A DNA stretch of 7,189 nt from an uncultured Butyrivibrio sp. (GTDB lineage Bacteria; Bacillota; Clostridia; Lachnospirales; Lachnospiraceae): assembly GCA_947169985.1 (NCBI GenBank), contig CAMVRW010000121.1:1-7189 (forward strand), in the 5' to 3' direction. The translations under genes were made by a program, and so were the position numbers. This document shows, in pieces, positions 6,254 through 7,189 of this stretch. Under the pieces are notes generated by a model that made no database searches, was not told the origin of the DNA, and was given only the letters and a program-made list of their open reading frames with translations. Position 1 is the stretch's first letter. Every line of letters begins with the position of its first letter.

Positions 6254-7189
6254 TTACTTTTCGCTTTTTCTTATTGTTAGTTCCTTGAGACCGGCGGTAA
6301 TTGCGGTTGCCAGCTGCGTAAGCTCACAGGCCGCAAGCGGTATGAGCACCATGAAATATGTCATGCAGTATCTTGCCTTCTGTTCCCACATGAGCTGGAA
6401 AAGAAATCCTCCTATAAAGAAGATTACGAGAAGGACAGCCTTGCGAGGCATAGCTTTTTTGAAAAGTGCTCTGATCATCCATAGGAATGCGATTATATAG
6501 ATTAGCATCTGGAAAACATCAGCATATAGGATGATTGTCTGCATTATTTTACCACTAAGAAGGCTTCTGTAGCTATCTGTCAGGATGAAGTTCTCATAGG
6601 ACGGAAACTGAGTCATCTGAGTGGAATCAAACATGGAGTTTGTCCACTGGCACCTTGTCTTTTCATAGAAAAAGAGAAGTGGGCGCTTGCCGGTTAAGTA
6701 TTCACCGATTATTTCTATGGCTTTACTCTTGCAGTAGCTTGAGGTGCTGGCTGTATCGAAGTTATTGAGCTGCCATGCCATGGAATGTGAATCGTTGTAG
6801 CTTCCAGCGCCGTTTACACCATTTCCAGCAGATAAGCCCATGTAGATCCAGGCAATTGCAGGCATTCCGCCTCCAAGCTCCATACCTGAAACTGAGCTAA
6901 AGAGTGAGTTAGCGATCCTACCGGTAAATAGCATGGAGAGAATCAGCAGTATTGCGGTAATCAGAAGCTTTGCTGATGGAGCTTTTTTCTCCATGAACAA
7001 AAGATAGATGATTGTAGAAAGCACCGCGATCATGGCTCCCTGGTAAATGTACATGGCAAAGGTGAAGGAGAGGACCGTGAGAACAGCATATACTGTCCGG
7101 TCTTCCCGGCAGAGCCTCAGTGCAAATAAAAAGCCCAGAACTAAGAGACAGATAGATGGAACGGTGCCATATACAAGGTTTGCAAAAAG
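6254..7189 (-). CDS. GT-C-type membrane glycosyltransferase, N-terminus outside the window
   Basis: This is a second minus-strand multi-spanning membrane protein, of which the last 311 residues are visible. The frame stays open to the right edge: the codons between the ATG at 7054 and 7189 encode another hydrophobic stretch (LVLGFLFALRLC), so that ATG is probably internal. Numbering from the edge, WIYMGLSAG (114-122), GSYND (129-133), FFYEKTRCQW (173-182) and GGFLFQLMWEQKARY (260-274) resemble the C-terminal half of Firmicutes GT39-like GT-C proteins, which have a 'WxxMGL...GxYN...FFxxKxxxQW...GGFLFxxxWExKxxY' pattern. The region of about 100-205 is probably an extracytoplasmic loop between membrane segments. 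The usual catalytic acid loop near the N-terminus is outside the window, so activity cannot be judged. The basic end (KELTIRKSEK) is probably cytoplasmic. The gene lies 30 bases upstream of the next minus-strand gene, and the two are likely co-transcribed. Confidence 0.75.
   Translation of the reverse strand, partial: LFANLVYGTVPSICLLVLGFLFALRLCREDRTVYAVLTVLSFTFAMYIYQGAMIAVLSTIIYLLFMEKKAPSAKLLITAILLILSMLFTGRIANSLFSSVSGMELGGGMPAIAWIYMGLSAGNGVNGAGSYNDSHSMAWQLNNFDTASTSSYCKSKAIEIIGEYLTGKRPLLFFYEKTRCQWTNSMFDSTQMTQFPSYENFILTDSYRSLLSGKIMQTIILYADVFQMLIYIIAFLWMIRALFKKAMPRKAVLLVIFFIGGFLFQLMWEQKARYCMTYFMVLIPLAACELTQLATAITAGLKELTIRKSEK

Noticed and set aside
7052..7054. ATG at 7054 (minus strand) as the start of the right-hand gene
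   Set aside because: The frame stays open for 45 more codons to the window edge and encodes membrane-like sequence, so the true start is outside the window.

Overview
The window reads as part of a cell-surface polysaccharide or wall-polymer gene cluster from a low-to-moderate-GC Gram-positive. Hand-counted 360-base blocks give 43% and 34% GC. The protein families (a DUF3880-type glycosyltransferase, LicD fused to a CDP-glycerol-transferase-like domain, and several GT-C membrane glycosyltransferases) look most like a Lachnospiraceae clostridium such as Butyrivibrio, Pseudobutyrivibrio or a relative. That placement is inference from remembered family resemblance, with no search behind it.

The plus strand (1-4640) carries three co-directional genes with gaps of 27 and 36 bases, probably one transcription unit. 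They are the 3' part of a cytoplasmic DUF3880/GT-B glycosyltransferase, a 648-residue two-domain LicD phosphotransferase with a C-terminal GT-B-like domain, and a 560-residue multi-spanning YfhO/PTPS-related GT-C-like membrane protein. The minus strand (7189-4628) carries two multi-spanning GT-C-type membrane proteins 30 bases apart, transcribed toward the first group. The upstream one runs off the right edge of the window. The two groups converge and their last genes overlap by 13 bases at the stop codons.

A coherent reading, which is inference, is that the GT-B enzyme builds the glycan on the cytoplasmic side and LicD adds a phosphodiester-linked substituent (phosphocholine-like or another phospho-alcohol). 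The GT-C proteins would then add sugars from polyprenyl-phosphate donors on the outer face. No flippase, polymerase, ligase, RNA gene, mobile element or CRISPR array is visible.

This is mostly a conventional glycan locus, and I do not see a clearly new system. The points most worth a second look are the LicD fusion, whose C-terminal domain seems to have lost its family's signature residues inside an AT-rich stretch, and the overlapping convergent gene ends next to a 9-bp hairpin. No stretch over 300 bases lacks a gene; the longest gap is 36 bases.
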